Shown: positions 48,619 through 58,152 of the stretch, one piece after another | Position numbering within the stretch: the first letter of the stretch is position 1 | Layout: every line of letters begins with the position of its first letter | Assembly (NCBI RefSeq): GCF_020164555.1 | Contig: NZ_JAIQZB010000005.1 | Span: 160,657 to 224,656, forward strand | DNA from: Salegentibacter lacus | Lineage (GTDB): Bacteria; Bacteroidota; Bacteroidia; Flavobacteriales; Flavobacteriaceae | DNA length: 64,000 bases | Direction of reading: 5' to 3' | Translations under genes and position numbers: made by a program | The notes under the pieces: generated by a model | What the model was told of the DNA's origin: nothing | What the model saw: the letters and a program-made list of their open reading frames with translations, nothing else | Databases searched by the model: none

Positions 48619-50268
48619 ATGCTTTTGAAAAAAAAAACAGTATTTAAGCTAATCGCTATTGGTCTCCCATTGTTTTTAATTCTGGTGGTAGAGATAATAC
48701 TTAGACTTTTTGGATACGGTGAAAATTATGAACTTTTTAATAAAGTTATTTCTGAAAATACTACGGAATATTATGTAATGGATTCCGACATATCTAAAAA
48801 ATATTTTAAGAATACAGGATTTCGTTCCGATAATCAATCAGATTTGTTCTTAAAGAATAAAACTGATAATACATTTAGAATTGTTGTTCAGGGAGCATCC
48901 ACAATAGTAGGTTTTCCTTTTTATAGAAATGGTTCCTTTCCCAGGTTGCTAAAACATAGACTATCACGAACTTTTCCTGAGAAAAATATAGAAGTAATAA
49001 ATACTGGAATTACCGCTGTTAATTCCTATACACTATGGGATTTGACGGATAGAATAATTGAACAAAATCCAGACCTTGTAATAATATATGCGGGACACAA
49101 TGAATATTATGGAGCATTAGGTGCAGGATCAACTGTTTTTACAGGTAATCATCCATTTCTTGTAAGGGGCTATTTAAAGTTAAAAAACTTACGTTTCTTT
49201 CAATTATTAGAAAATGCCTACTCCCAGATTTTTGAATCTGTAGATGATACTGGTTATAAAGTTGGAGAAACAACACTGATGGAGGTGATGGCCAGGGAAC
49301 AGCAGATCCCTTATAACTCAGAAATTTATCATGCTGGTATAAATCAATTTAAAAGCAATTTTGAAAAAATCATATCGAAATATCAAGGCAAAGATATTCC
49401 TGTAATTTTATCAACGCTCGTATCAAACGAGAAAGATATTCCCCCATTTATAAGTGATGATTTGGCCGAAGATGAATTTAAAGAGGCTTTAGAGAAAGAT
49501 AAAACGATAACTTCTAAAATTGCTGAGCATAATGCCAAAGCCGCTTACAAATTGGGGCAATTTTATATTAATAAGCAAAAGGATTCTGCAAAAAAGTACT
49601 TCCATATTGCTAAAGAATTAGATTTACTTAGGTTTCGAGCTCCGGAAAAAATAAATGGAGCCATTATCGAATTATCAAAGAATGAAAATGTGCATCTGGT
49701 TGATACAAAGAAATTGTTTAGGGCTAAATCCCAAAGTGGATTTATCGATAATGAACTGATGACAGAGCATGTGCATCCCAATGTAAAAGGTAATTTCATC
49801 ATAGCTGATGCTTTTTATAACAAGATAAAGCAACTACAATTTATAGGCAGATGGGAAAATTTTATTCCTTATGATAAGGCATTCCAGGACATCCCTATAA
49901 CTCGCATAGATTCTCTTAAAGGAAAGTTTATTGTAGATGATCTAAAACAATCCTGGCCCTATGATTTAGAAATGTCTGGAAGGAATCCGGTAAGACTGTA
50001 TCATTCCATTCAAAATCCCACTTACGAAGAGAGAAAAGCAATCAACCTTTACTCTGGTAGAGAAAAATGGGAAGATGTAATGAGGGAGGCCTATCATACT
50101 TATAAGAATGAAGGTGATTTTGAAAATGCTCTTCGAGTGGCACAATCCTTAATTTCTGAATTTCCTGAACAGTCAAAGGTATACGAAATGGCCGGGAATA
50201 TGTGTATGGAGATGGATAAGGTAGATTATGCCAAATTTTATTTTGAAAAAGGGGATAAACTAAAATAA
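48619..50268 (+). CDS. Membrane-anchored SGNH/GDSL-like hydrolase with C-terminal TPR
   Basis: This 549-residue protein has an N-terminal membrane helix (about 9-29). An SGNH fold follows: block I QGASTIVGFPF (Ser94), block II NTGITAVNS, block III AGHNEYYGA (His160, Asn161) and a C-terminal EHVHPNVKG in place of the usual Asp-x-x-His. About 60 residues of TPR-like helices end the protein (AYHTYKNEGDFENALRVAQSLI...). The family removes or adds acetyl or other esters on surface glycans. It converges with the SxtJ gene, with only 6 bases between stops. Confidence 0.8.
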   Translation: MLLKKKTVFKLIAIGLPLFLILVVEIILRLFGYGENYELFNKVISENTTEYYVMDSDISKKYFKNTGFRSDNQSDLFLKNKTDNTFRIVVQGASTIVGFPFYRNGSFPRLLKHRLSRTFPEKNIEVINTGITAVNSYTLWDLTDRIIEQNPDLVIIYAGHNEYYGALGAGSTVFTGNHPFLVRGYLKLKNLRFFQLLENAYSQIFESVDDTGYKVGETTLMEVMAREQQIPYNSEIYHAGINQFKSNFEKIISKYQGKDIPVILSTLVSNEKDIPPFISDDLAEDEFKEALEKDKTITSKIAEHNAKAAYKLGQFYINKQKDSAKKYFHIAKELDLLRFRAPEKINGAIIELSKNENVHLVDTKKLFRAKSQSGFIDNELMTEHVHPNVKGNFIIADAFYNKIKQLQFIGRWENFIPYDKAFQDIPITRIDSLKGKFIVDDLKQSWPYDLEMSGRNPVRLYHSIQNPTYEERKAINLYSGREKWEDVMREAYHTYKNEGDFENALRVAQSLISEFPEQSKVYEMAGNMCMEMDKVDYAKFYFEKGDKLK

Positions 50269-50274
50269 GAGCAG

Positions 50275-50634
50275 TTACCAGGGTTTATTAATATCCTCAC
50301 TGGTAAATAAATGATTCCTTTTATGAAAATATGAATCACCCTCTTGTTTTTTTAAAATTTGATTTCCCCCAAATAACCTTTGCAGAAAAGATAACGGAAC
50401 TAAAAAAAGATAAAAGCAAATGAACATTAGAACATAGTTCATTACCAGAGCCAAATAATTAGAAAAACCAAACCAAATTTGGGCTATAATCAAGGTGACT
50501 TTAACTGAAATTATTGGAATTACCAGCAATGCTACTGATAAATAAATGAGCCATATCTTTTGATAAAACAAAAAACAAATTAGCGCAGCTAACGCTAAAA
50601 CAATTATGGTTTCAAAGGCTTTTTCTTTCTTCAT
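50275..50634 (-). CDS. SxtJ-family membrane protein
   Basis: This 119-residue protein has three or so membrane helices (about 8-25, 30-50 and 63-84) and the segment YVLMFICFYLFLVPLSFLQRLFGGNQIL, which matches the SxtJ family named from the saxitoxin cluster. Its function is unknown, but it is found beside carbamoyltransferase genes. Its ATG shares one base with the stop of the DUF5989 gene, giving a coupled operon of three genes. Confidence 0.78.
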   Translation of the reverse strand: MKKEKAFETIIVLALAALICFLFYQKIWLIYLSVALLVIPIISVKVTLIIAQIWFGFSNYLALVMNYVLMFICFYLFLVPLSFLQRLFGGNQILKKQEGDSYFHKRNHLFTSEDINKPW

Positions 50635-50783
50635 TAAAATAAGCTATAAATAAAAGGCGCTAAAGCAGACCCATTTGTAAGAAATATTAAACCTCCTAAA
50701 ATCCCAAAAATTAAAATCAATGGTACCAACCACCACTTTTTGCGTTCCTTTAAAAAAAGGAAAAATTCTTTTATAAACTCCAT
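50634..50783 (-). CDS. DUF5989 small membrane protein (below usual ORF cut-off)
   Basis: This 49-residue protein reads MEFIKEFFLFLKERKKWWLV, then PLILIFGILGGLIFLTNGSA and ends LAPFIYSLF. The form (charged N-terminus with KKWW, one helix, polar tail with APFIY) is that of DUF5989, a family that sits between carbamoyltransferase and SxtJ genes. The ATG (50781-50783) directly follows the carbamoyltransferase stop, and its own stop overlaps the SxtJ ATG. So the three genes form one tight unit. The role is unknown. Confidence 0.85.
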   Translation of the reverse strand: MEFIKEFFLFLKERKKWWLVPLILIFGILGGLIFLTNGSALAPFIYSLF

Positions 50784-52586
50784 CTACTTTACAATTAAAT
50801 AATTCTCTATCACCAAGATATCCATCCCTGAGTTCATAAAACAAAAATAGGCATTTTCTGGAGTATTAACTATGGGTTCATCTTTAACGTTGAAACTTGT
50901 ATTAATTATCACACCATTTCCAGAAACTTTTTTATAAGCTTGTATTAAATTCCAAAACTTTGCATTCGTACTTTTTTTCACAACTTGCACCCTGGCAGAA
51001 AAATCTACGTGGGTAATTGCAGGGAGTGTGGATTTAATAAAATTTTGTTTTTCTTCAAGACTAAGCTCATCAAAATTATTTGGTAATTCATTTACCAGTG
51101 ATTGTTTAAGCTCATTAGTAAACAACATATAATAAGATTGTTTTCCTTGCTTAAAATAAGTGCCATAATCCTCTTCACACACTGCCGGGGCAAAGGGTCT
51201 GAAACTTTCTCTAAATTTAATTTTTAAATTGAGCTTAGACTGCATACCTCCATCAGTTGCATCTGCCAAAATACTTCTATTACCTAATGCTCTTGGACCA
51301 AATTCCGTCCTTCCATGAAACCAACCAACTACTTTTTTTTCAGCGAGGTAATTGGCGGTTTTATTCATTAAATCTTCTGATGATTCAAAGTAATGAAAAT
51401 TGCATTTATTTTTTCTCAGCATCTTTTCAATTTCGAAATTCGAAAAAATAGGACCCAAATAATTATTAAAAGGTTTATTCAAACCATTAAATGTCAAATC
51501 TGACTTAAGGTAATTAGTTATCAACGCAGCTCCTAATGCACCGCCGGCATCTCCTGGGGCTGGTTGGATATAAATATCCTTAAAGATTTTCTGGTGATAT
51601 AAAACAGAATTAGCAACGCAATTAAGAGCTACACCTCCTGCCATACATAAATAATCGGCATTTGTTTGCTGCTTAACGTGTTTTATCATCCTAATTAACA
51701 CTTGCTCTAAAACTTTTTGTGCCGCGAATGCTAAATCGGCATGTATTTGTGTTAGTTTTTCATTTGGTTCCCTCTTTTTAAATCCAAATAATCTTTCCCA
51801 TTTTTTTGGATTCACCATCCTTAATCCAACGGGAAATTCAAAATAATCTCTACTCAACTTAATTGAGCCATCTTTTTTGATATCAATTAATTCCTCTTCT
51901 ATAATGCCAATAAATTGTGCTACTCGATCAGATTGCTTATTACTGTAAGGAGCAAGTCCCATCATTTTATATTCGCCCCTATTCACTTCAAATCCCAGGA
52001 AATAAGTAAATGAAGAATAAAATAAACCTATTGAGTCTGGAAATTGTAATTCTCCTAATATTTCTATTCCATCTTCACCACAAGCAACTCCATAAGAGGT
52101 GGTAGCCCATTCACCAACGCCATCAACTGTTATAAAAGCACTTTTTTTAAAAGGGGAAGTATAGAATGCACTGGCTATATGAGATAAATGATGCTCCGGA
52201 AAAACTATGTCAATTTTTGAAAATTTAAAGTCTTTATTTATTTGCTTTAATCTTTTCCTTATAATCTGTTTAATAAAAAGTTTTTCTTTTAGCCAAACAG
52301 GCATAGCTTTAACAAATGATTTAAAACCTCTTGGCGCAAAAGCATAATAGGTTTCTAAAAGTCTTTCAAATTTCAAAAAAGGCTTATCGTAAAATGCAAT
52401 AGCATCGATATCGGATAGACTAAATCCAGATTCATTGAGGCAAAATTTAATGGCTTCTTCAGGAAAAGAAGCGTCGTTTTTTATTCTGGTAAAGCGTTCT
52501 TCCTGAGCAGCGTATAAAACTTTTCCATTAAAAATAATGGCAGCAGCCGAATCATGATAATATGCAGAAATGCCAAGTACTTTCAT
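50784..52586 (-). CDS. NodU/CmcH-family carbamoyltransferase
   Basis: This 600-residue enzyme transfers a carbamoyl group from carbamoyl phosphate to a hydroxyl of a sugar, lipid or secondary metabolite. The N-terminal domain starts MKVLGISAYYHDSAAAIIF (His11) and includes PEHHLSHIASAFYTSPF and DGVGEWATTSYG (nucleotide/metal binding). The C-terminal YrdC-like segment includes GWFHGRTEFGPRALGNRSILAD. It is complete in length. It leads the carbamoyltransferase-DUF5989-SxtJ operon. The acceptor is not known. Confidence 0.92.
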   Translation of the reverse strand: MKVLGISAYYHDSAAAIIFNGKVLYAAQEERFTRIKNDASFPEEAIKFCLNESGFSLSDIDAIAFYDKPFLKFERLLETYYAFAPRGFKSFVKAMPVWLKEKLFIKQIIRKRLKQINKDFKFSKIDIVFPEHHLSHIASAFYTSPFKKSAFITVDGVGEWATTSYGVACGEDGIEILGELQFPDSIGLFYSSFTYFLGFEVNRGEYKMMGLAPYSNKQSDRVAQFIGIIEEELIDIKKDGSIKLSRDYFEFPVGLRMVNPKKWERLFGFKKREPNEKLTQIHADLAFAAQKVLEQVLIRMIKHVKQQTNADYLCMAGGVALNCVANSVLYHQKIFKDIYIQPAPGDAGGALGAALITNYLKSDLTFNGLNKPFNNYLGPIFSNFEIEKMLRKNKCNFHYFESSEDLMNKTANYLAEKKVVGWFHGRTEFGPRALGNRSILADATDGGMQSKLNLKIKFRESFRPFAPAVCEEDYGTYFKQGKQSYYMLFTNELKQSLVNELPNNFDELSLEEKQNFIKSTLPAITHVDFSARVQVVKKSTNAKFWNLIQAYKKVSGNGVIINTSFNVKDEPIVNTPENAYFCFMNSGMDILVIENYLIVK

Positions 52587-52668
52587 TTAAATTAAGCAGG
52601 CTAATTGTTAAAGTAAGTTAGTTGTATTCAAAGTTACTTTTCTGGCGCTATTTAAGCCGAATATATAA

Positions 52669-52706
52669 ATAAAAAGGCTGTCTAATATTTCAAGACAACC
52701 TTTTCA
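52669..52706 (-). terminator. Intrinsic terminator of the susCD operon
   Basis: AAAGGCTGTCT pairs with AGACAACCTTT (one mismatch) with a short loop. On the minus strand it is followed by TTTTTATTT. It lies 75 bases after the susD-like stop and could work in both directions. Confidence 0.65.
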
Positions 52707-52782
52707 TAAAACCGAATTACTTTGACTAATTCAAGAAGTAAAATTCGTATTTAAAAATTTATATTACATCAAACACTATATA

Positions 52783-54714
52783 TTAATATCCAGGATTTTG
52801 ATATGCATCCTTTTCAGCTTCAGTCATATCCAAGTCGTCTAACTGGTTTTGAGGAATTGGCCTTAAGTAATGAAAATCTTCAATAGTTCTGGTAAATTGT
52901 TCTGGATCATGGTCTGTAGCGGCATTTCCTGCAATAGTATAAGTGCCAGCAAGTTCAGCCCATTTTTGGGTACGCACCAAGTCATACCATCTTATCTGCT
53001 CACCAAAATATTCTCGTGAACGTTCTGCTAAAATATAGTATATATCAATATCAGTTGGGGTTGCAGCTACCAATTCATCACTAAAATCCTCAATTCTTAC
53101 TTCCTGTTCACCATTATCAAAACGCCAATTTCCAGCACGAGCACGAATAACATTTATTAAATCGTAAGCAGAATAACTTCCAGATGCACCTTTTACTGCG
53201 GCTTCGGCAGCTATAAAGTAAAATTCAGAATACTTAGCTATCGGGAAAGGACGGGTTAATGCCCCGTTTGGTTGTCCCAAACCACCTTGACTATCGGTAC
53301 GATAAGTTCCCAGCTTCCATAAACCTGGATAAAATCTTCTGTTGATTTCATTTGGGTTTATAACATAATCAGATCTACCAGGAAGCTCTCCACCTCCAAT
53401 ACTAGCCCCGTCTACATAAGCTACGTTCGGGTTATATTCATCTAAGAATGAAATAACAGCATCACCGGGTGCTATTTCCATACCATTGGCAGCTGTTATA
53501 GTTGGTGCTTCAACGCCACCTTTATCCCAGTTCCCTCTATAACTAGTTACAAATGTACCATCATAACGAGAATCCATATCTTTATTATCAAAAGTCTCTG
53601 TAAGCACTTCGACTGGGGGAGCCATACGAGTCCAGGGTCTACCATAGCTTTGAGCTGCTTCACGTTGCACCGCTGCAACACCATCAACACTTATTGTGGT
53701 ATAGTTAGGTGTAACCATCCAAACGGCTGTATTGGCACTACCATCAGTCCCACTCCATCCTAAATCTGCTCCATTATAAAGTTGGCTTTCTTCTGTTCGA
53801 TCTGCATATAACATCCATTCGCTATTGCGATCATTGGATCCCAGGTGTACATCATAATAATATTCCTGTAAAGCATAAGGCCCTGGACTTTCAATTCCTT
53901 CAACAGCTAGATCATAAGCTTGCTGGAAATACCATTGTGCATCATGTCCATCAGGATCTGTTCTGGGCGTTTCTGGATACGTAGGAATATTATTTGGATT
54001 CTCTAACCACCATGCATAAGTTAAATAGGCTTTCGCTAATTTCAACCTGGCTACATTTTGCGTAACGGTTCCAGTTAATCTAGGATTCACAGGAAGATTT
54101 TCAACGGCTGTAATTAAATCTGGAAATATGGCCTTAGTGTATACTTCAGGTACCGTATTACGTACTGAGGTTCTAACTGCAGAATTATTAAATGCTAATT
54201 CTCCTGAACCTAAATCCAATGGCATACCACCATATTGTTGAACTAATATGAAATAGTTAAAAGCACGGAAAAATCTGGCTTCCGCAACTAGAGATTCATT
54301 AACTCCAACCGCCTCAGCATTTTCGATAATTCCATTGGCTGTATTAATAGCAGGAAAGGCAGTATTCCAGGCAATACCGGTTACATATGTATCTGATTGG
54401 ATAGGAGCACCCTGACCCGATAAATCCGGAGTTATAAAGTTATTATCAGCACTTTGGGCAAAGGTATATTCATCGGTCCCGGTTTCCAAAGCACTATAAT
54501 AATAGGCATGACCGTATAAGTACCTCATATTTTCGTATAAAAAGGTTATTCCACCCTGGACACCTATTTCAGTTGTGAAAAAATCTGGAGTAAAAACACT
54601 CCTTGGTTTCTCTTGTAGTATATCTTCTGAACAAGATGCAAAACCTATGAGCAATACCATTGACAGCATCGCAAATAGTCTCATTTTAGATTTAATGTTT
54701 TTCATAATTTTCAT
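52783..54714 (-). CDS. SusD/RagB-family nutrient-binding lipoprotein
   Basis: This 643-residue lipoprotein (lipobox FASC near residue 29) sits on the outer surface and binds glycans for its SusC partner. The SusD start SEDILQEKPRSVFTPDFF and the C-terminal RSREYFGEQIRWYDLVRT, with FHYLRPIPQNQLD near the end, are typical. TPR-like helices lie between. It starts 3 bases after the susC stop. A second in-frame ATG at 54705 is possible. Confidence 0.95.
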   Translation of the reverse strand: MKIMKNIKSKMRLFAMLSMVLLIGFASCSEDILQEKPRSVFTPDFFTTEIGVQGGITFLYENMRYLYGHAYYYSALETGTDEYTFAQSADNNFITPDLSGQGAPIQSDTYVTGIAWNTAFPAINTANGIIENAEAVGVNESLVAEARFFRAFNYFILVQQYGGMPLDLGSGELAFNNSAVRTSVRNTVPEVYTKAIFPDLITAVENLPVNPRLTGTVTQNVARLKLAKAYLTYAWWLENPNNIPTYPETPRTDPDGHDAQWYFQQAYDLAVEGIESPGPYALQEYYYDVHLGSNDRNSEWMLYADRTEESQLYNGADLGWSGTDGSANTAVWMVTPNYTTISVDGVAAVQREAAQSYGRPWTRMAPPVEVLTETFDNKDMDSRYDGTFVTSYRGNWDKGGVEAPTITAANGMEIAPGDAVISFLDEYNPNVAYVDGASIGGGELPGRSDYVINPNEINRRFYPGLWKLGTYRTDSQGGLGQPNGALTRPFPIAKYSEFYFIAAEAAVKGASGSYSAYDLINVIRARAGNWRFDNGEQEVRIEDFSDELVAATPTDIDIYYILAERSREYFGEQIRWYDLVRTQKWAELAGTYTIAGNAATDHDPEQFTRTIEDFHYLRPIPQNQLDDLDMTEAEKDAYQNPGY

Positions 54715-54717
54715 ATT

Positions 54718-57700
54718 TTAAAATGTAAGGTTTAATCCTAACAGATAATTTCGTGTTGAGGGCACATTTGCTCCTATCGTAGGAATACCTGCGGAAACAT
54801 TTCCGAGATCTCCTATAGCAGAATTCCGATCTCCTTGCGAAGAGTTGGTAATCTCTGGATCTAAGCCAGATTCATCATGAAAAGGTGAAAAGAATACAAA
54901 CGGATTCTGCGCAGAAGCATAAATACGTAAATTTTTTATTCCAATATCCCCAATGAAGTCCTGGTTAAAATTATATCCTAAGGTTATGGACCTAATTTTC
55001 ACATAGGAGGCGTCAAACAAACCTAAAGTACTTCCATATTTTTGATTATCGCCACTTTGTATTCCTCCAGGTGCAGGAAATCTGGCATCTGTATTTGTAG
55101 GTGTCCAATAATCCACATCAACATTATTTTGTCTTCCGGTTAGTAAATTTAAGTAACCTGCAGATCCATATAGTGTACTATAAACAAGTCCCCCGTTTTG
55201 GAAGGTTCCAACCATATTTAAATCAAAATTTTTATAAGCTAAACGCGTATTAAAACCACCTTGAAAATTGGGTGTAGGATCCTGTATAACTCTATCATCA
55301 GGATTGATCGCTCTAACCGGTGATCCGTCATCATTAAATTCTCCGGTGTATCTCACTCTTACCATTCCGGCGTTACCACCTGGCTCGTAAGTATCCAGGT
55401 ATTGAAAATCTGGGTCTGATTCATTCCAAAGTCCAACTTTTTCGTAATCATAGATTACGTTAATGGGTGAACCAACAAACCAAAGCTGTCCTTCATTTCT
55501 AGTCTCTCCAGAAGCTAAAGAAACAATTTCATTTCTATTAGAATAAAGATTTAAACCAGCATCCCAGGTAAAACCATCTGGATTATCTATAATAGTACCA
55601 TTAAGGGTGATTTCGTAACCTTTATTTTGTGTTTCTCCAATATTACTGGTTACACTGCCTACACCAGATGTTGCGGGAAGTCCCAAACCATATAATACAT
55701 CATTAGTATTAGTAATATAATATTCTACAGAGCCGGATAAGCGATGGTTAAATAACCTGAAATCCACTCCATAATTGTAAGTTTCTGAAAACTCCCAGCC
55801 TAAATTAGGATTAGGTAACTGGTTCACAAAATAACCCGTAGCAAAGTTACTACCAAAGTTATAATTTCTTTGAGCTAACCTTCCTTGTGTAGAAAAAGGG
55901 GCTATTGCCTGGTTAGAGGTTTGCCCGTAACCCGCACGAAATTTCAAAACATTAACAGCATCAACATTTTCCATAAAGGCTTCATTGGCAATATTCCACC
56001 CGGCGGAAACTGCAGGATAAGTAACCCATTTTTTACCGGGTGCTAAACGAGATGAACCATCAGAACGTACTGTAGCAGTAAAGAGGTAACGATCATCATA
56101 TTGATACATAACCCTCCCCATATAAGACAGTAATCCGGTAGCTGAATAATTGGTTCCAAAACCTAGGATATCTTCTGTAAGAGCTGAATCTAAATTGTAC
56201 CATAAGGATTGTTCGTCGGGGATATTTCGAACGGTTAAGCCTACGTCATCATATTCGGTATGCTGAGCTGAGAATAATCCTACGAAATTTACCTTATGTT
56301 TATCAGCGAAAGTTCTGTCAAAAAGTAATTGGTTCTCAACAACGTAATCTCTTGTATTAGAACTGTTGTAACTTGCAGATGAAGGATTGTTGGGATTAAA
56401 GCTGAATACTCCCTGACCTGTAAAATCCCCATCTCTACTGGCACGGAAATTTAAACCGCCATTAATTCGAAATTTCAATCCCTCAACCCAGGGTATTCTA
56501 ACCTGAGCATACAAGTTATTATAAGAACCATAATCTAATTGCTGGTTTTTTCTGCCATCCCCAATTCGCTCTATCTCATACCTGGTAGGAATCCAAAGAT
56601 CATCAGATTGAGTTTGAAGTCGAACGGGTGTTACGAAATTTCCATCTTCACCATAAGGACTTAAAAGAGGTGATGCAGCCAGTGCACCAAATACACCAAC
56701 GACACTACTTGTTTTATTGAAGTTCATTACCGAATTTAAGCCAAAACTGAATAAGGAACCAACTTCCTGATCAACCTGAGCTCTTAATGTAATCCTCTCA
56801 AAAGAATCATCGGGTACAACAGAAGTTTCTTTAAAGTATCCCATTCCAACATTATATGAACCTGATTCCGAACCACCCCTCACACTAAAATCATGGGTAG
56901 TTTGAAGGCCTGGAGCATATAATAGGCTTTGCCAATCAGTATTATTTGCAGGGTCTTCATCTCCTGCCAAATCATAAATTGGAACTCCATCATTATTAGC
57001 TGCAACGTCAGCTCGCAATTGTGTTAGCTGAGGTCCATTCATCATAGGGTACTTAGCAAAAACCTCCTTTGTTGCATAGTACGTGTTATAAGAAAATGTT
57101 GCTTCTTGTCCCTCTTTTCCTGATTTCGTAGTTATAAGAATAACACCATTTGCACCTCTGGAGCCATAAATTGCTGTTGCAGAAGCATCTTTAAGTATAT
57201 CAAGACTTTCAATGTCATTCGAATTAATATCACTTAAACCCCCAGCAAAAGGAATACCATTAAGCACGACTAAAGGATCATTATTTCCTGAGAGCGAACG
57301 AGCACCACGAATACGAACTTGTGGTGAGGCTCCAGGCCTGGTGCTAGTTGTTTGGATATTAACACCAGCTGCACGACCTATAAGGGCTTCCTGGAAGTTT
57401 GCTGTCTTCACTTCATTCAACTCCTCTCCTTTTACCGAAACGACTGAACCTGTTACCGATTCCCTACTTTGTGTACCATAACCCAGAACGACCACTTCAT
57501 TAAGAGATTCCAAGTCTGTTTCCAAAACTACGTCAATATCGGTACGACCTTGAATACTGACTGTTTCCGTGAGGTATCCTATATAGGAAAACACCAGATT
57601 TCCATTTGGAGGTACGTTACTAATTTGGTAAACTCCATCAAAATCAGTTGTAACACCTTTATTTGTTCCCTCGAGAACTACAGTAACCCCTGGAACGGGA

Positions 57701-57798
57701 CCTGTTTCATCAGTAACAGTTCCTGAAACTGATATTTCCTGAGCATAGATTGAACCTGTAATCAACAAGAAAACAGGTATTAACAGAAAATGCTTCAT
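54718..57798 (-). CDS. SusC/RagA-family TonB-linked outer-membrane transporter
   Basis: I chose the ATG at 57798 (MKHFLLIPVFLLITGSIYAQ), which opens into a signal peptide; an upstream in-frame ATG at 57831 adds 11 residues. The protein (1026 residues) has the carboxypeptidase-like domain SVSGTVTDETGPVPGVTVVLEGTNKG, a plug (LNEVVVLGYGTQSRESVTGSV, ASATAIYGSRGANGVILITTK) and the 22-strand barrel ending in F. It imports oligosaccharides with the SusD partner. Two LacI-like operators lie upstream. Confidence 0.96.
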   Translation of the reverse strand: MKHFLLIPVFLLITGSIYAQEISVSGTVTDETGPVPGVTVVLEGTNKGVTTDFDGVYQISNVPPNGNLVFSYIGYLTETVSIQGRTDIDVVLETDLESLNEVVVLGYGTQSRESVTGSVVSVKGEELNEVKTANFQEALIGRAAGVNIQTTSTRPGASPQVRIRGARSLSGNNDPLVVLNGIPFAGGLSDINSNDIESLDILKDASATAIYGSRGANGVILITTKSGKEGQEATFSYNTYYATKEVFAKYPMMNGPQLTQLRADVAANNDGVPIYDLAGDEDPANNTDWQSLLYAPGLQTTHDFSVRGGSESGSYNVGMGYFKETSVVPDDSFERITLRAQVDQEVGSLFSFGLNSVMNFNKTSSVVGVFGALAASPLLSPYGEDGNFVTPVRLQTQSDDLWIPTRYEIERIGDGRKNQQLDYGSYNNLYAQVRIPWVEGLKFRINGGLNFRASRDGDFTGQGVFSFNPNNPSSASYNSSNTRDYVVENQLLFDRTFADKHKVNFVGLFSAQHTEYDDVGLTVRNIPDEQSLWYNLDSALTEDILGFGTNYSATGLLSYMGRVMYQYDDRYLFTATVRSDGSSRLAPGKKWVTYPAVSAGWNIANEAFMENVDAVNVLKFRAGYGQTSNQAIAPFSTQGRLAQRNYNFGSNFATGYFVNQLPNPNLGWEFSETYNYGVDFRLFNHRLSGSVEYYITNTNDVLYGLGLPATSGVGSVTSNIGETQNKGYEITLNGTIIDNPDGFTWDAGLNLYSNRNEIVSLASGETRNEGQLWFVGSPINVIYDYEKVGLWNESDPDFQYLDTYEPGGNAGMVRVRYTGEFNDDGSPVRAINPDDRVIQDPTPNFQGGFNTRLAYKNFDLNMVGTFQNGGLVYSTLYGSAGYLNLLTGRQNNVDVDYWTPTNTDARFPAPGGIQSGDNQKYGSTLGLFDASYVKIRSITLGYNFNQDFIGDIGIKNLRIYASAQNPFVFFSPFHDESGLDPEITNSSQGDRNSAIGDLGNVSAGIPTIGANVPSTRNYLLGLNLTF

Positions 57799-57930
57799 AC
57801 TTAAACAATAATTTAATAACGTTTCTTTCATCTTTTCGAATATTTAATCATTTGAGTGTTAGTTTACTTAATTTTTAAAAAACAGGTTGTAAATTTTCTA
57901 CAATGATAAATATACAAGAAATCATGTTTT

Positions 57931-57950
57931 GCGCAATCGTTTGCGTTAAA
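57931..57950 (-). promoter_or_regulatory. LacI-type operator 1 (upstream of susC)
   Basis: GCGCAATCGTTTGCGTTAAA is an imperfect palindrome with arms GCAA and TTGC around a central CG, the form of LacI/GalR operators. It is about 130 bases upstream of the susC start. Three related sites occur at 58028, 62520 and 62609. Confidence 0.65.
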
Positions 57951-58027
57951 AAATCTTTAAATTTATTTAAAAAATCATAATATTAAAATATAAAATCTTG
58001 AAAATCAATATTTTAAAATGTATATTT

Positions 58028-58045
58028 TTAACGAATACGATTGAT
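58028..58045 (-). promoter_or_regulatory. LacI-type operator 2 (upstream of susC)
   Basis: The reverse complement reads ATCAATCGTATTCGTTAA and matches operator 1 as CAAyCGTwTkyGTTA. On the plus strand an 18-base core CGAATACGATTGATTTTT is repeated exactly near 62.6 kb. Confidence 0.6.
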
Positions 58046-58124
58046 TTTTAATTGCAAAATGAATAGTTGTTAGCGGTAATTATTCTATTCTTGTTATTTT
58101 TAAAGGCTAGAAAATCTTAAAAAA

Positions 58125-58152
58125 GTAAAAATGCACCCGTTAGAGTGCATTC
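58125..58152 (-). terminator. Terminator of the GH2 gene
   Basis: AATGCAC pairs with GTGCATT. On the minus strand it is followed by TTTTTACTTTTTT. It lies 30 bases past the remaining GH2 stop codon. Confidence 0.65.

Noticed and set aside
57212..57726. Two plus-strand frames (89 and 85 codons) inside susC
   Set aside because: Antisense shadows of the SusC plug domain.
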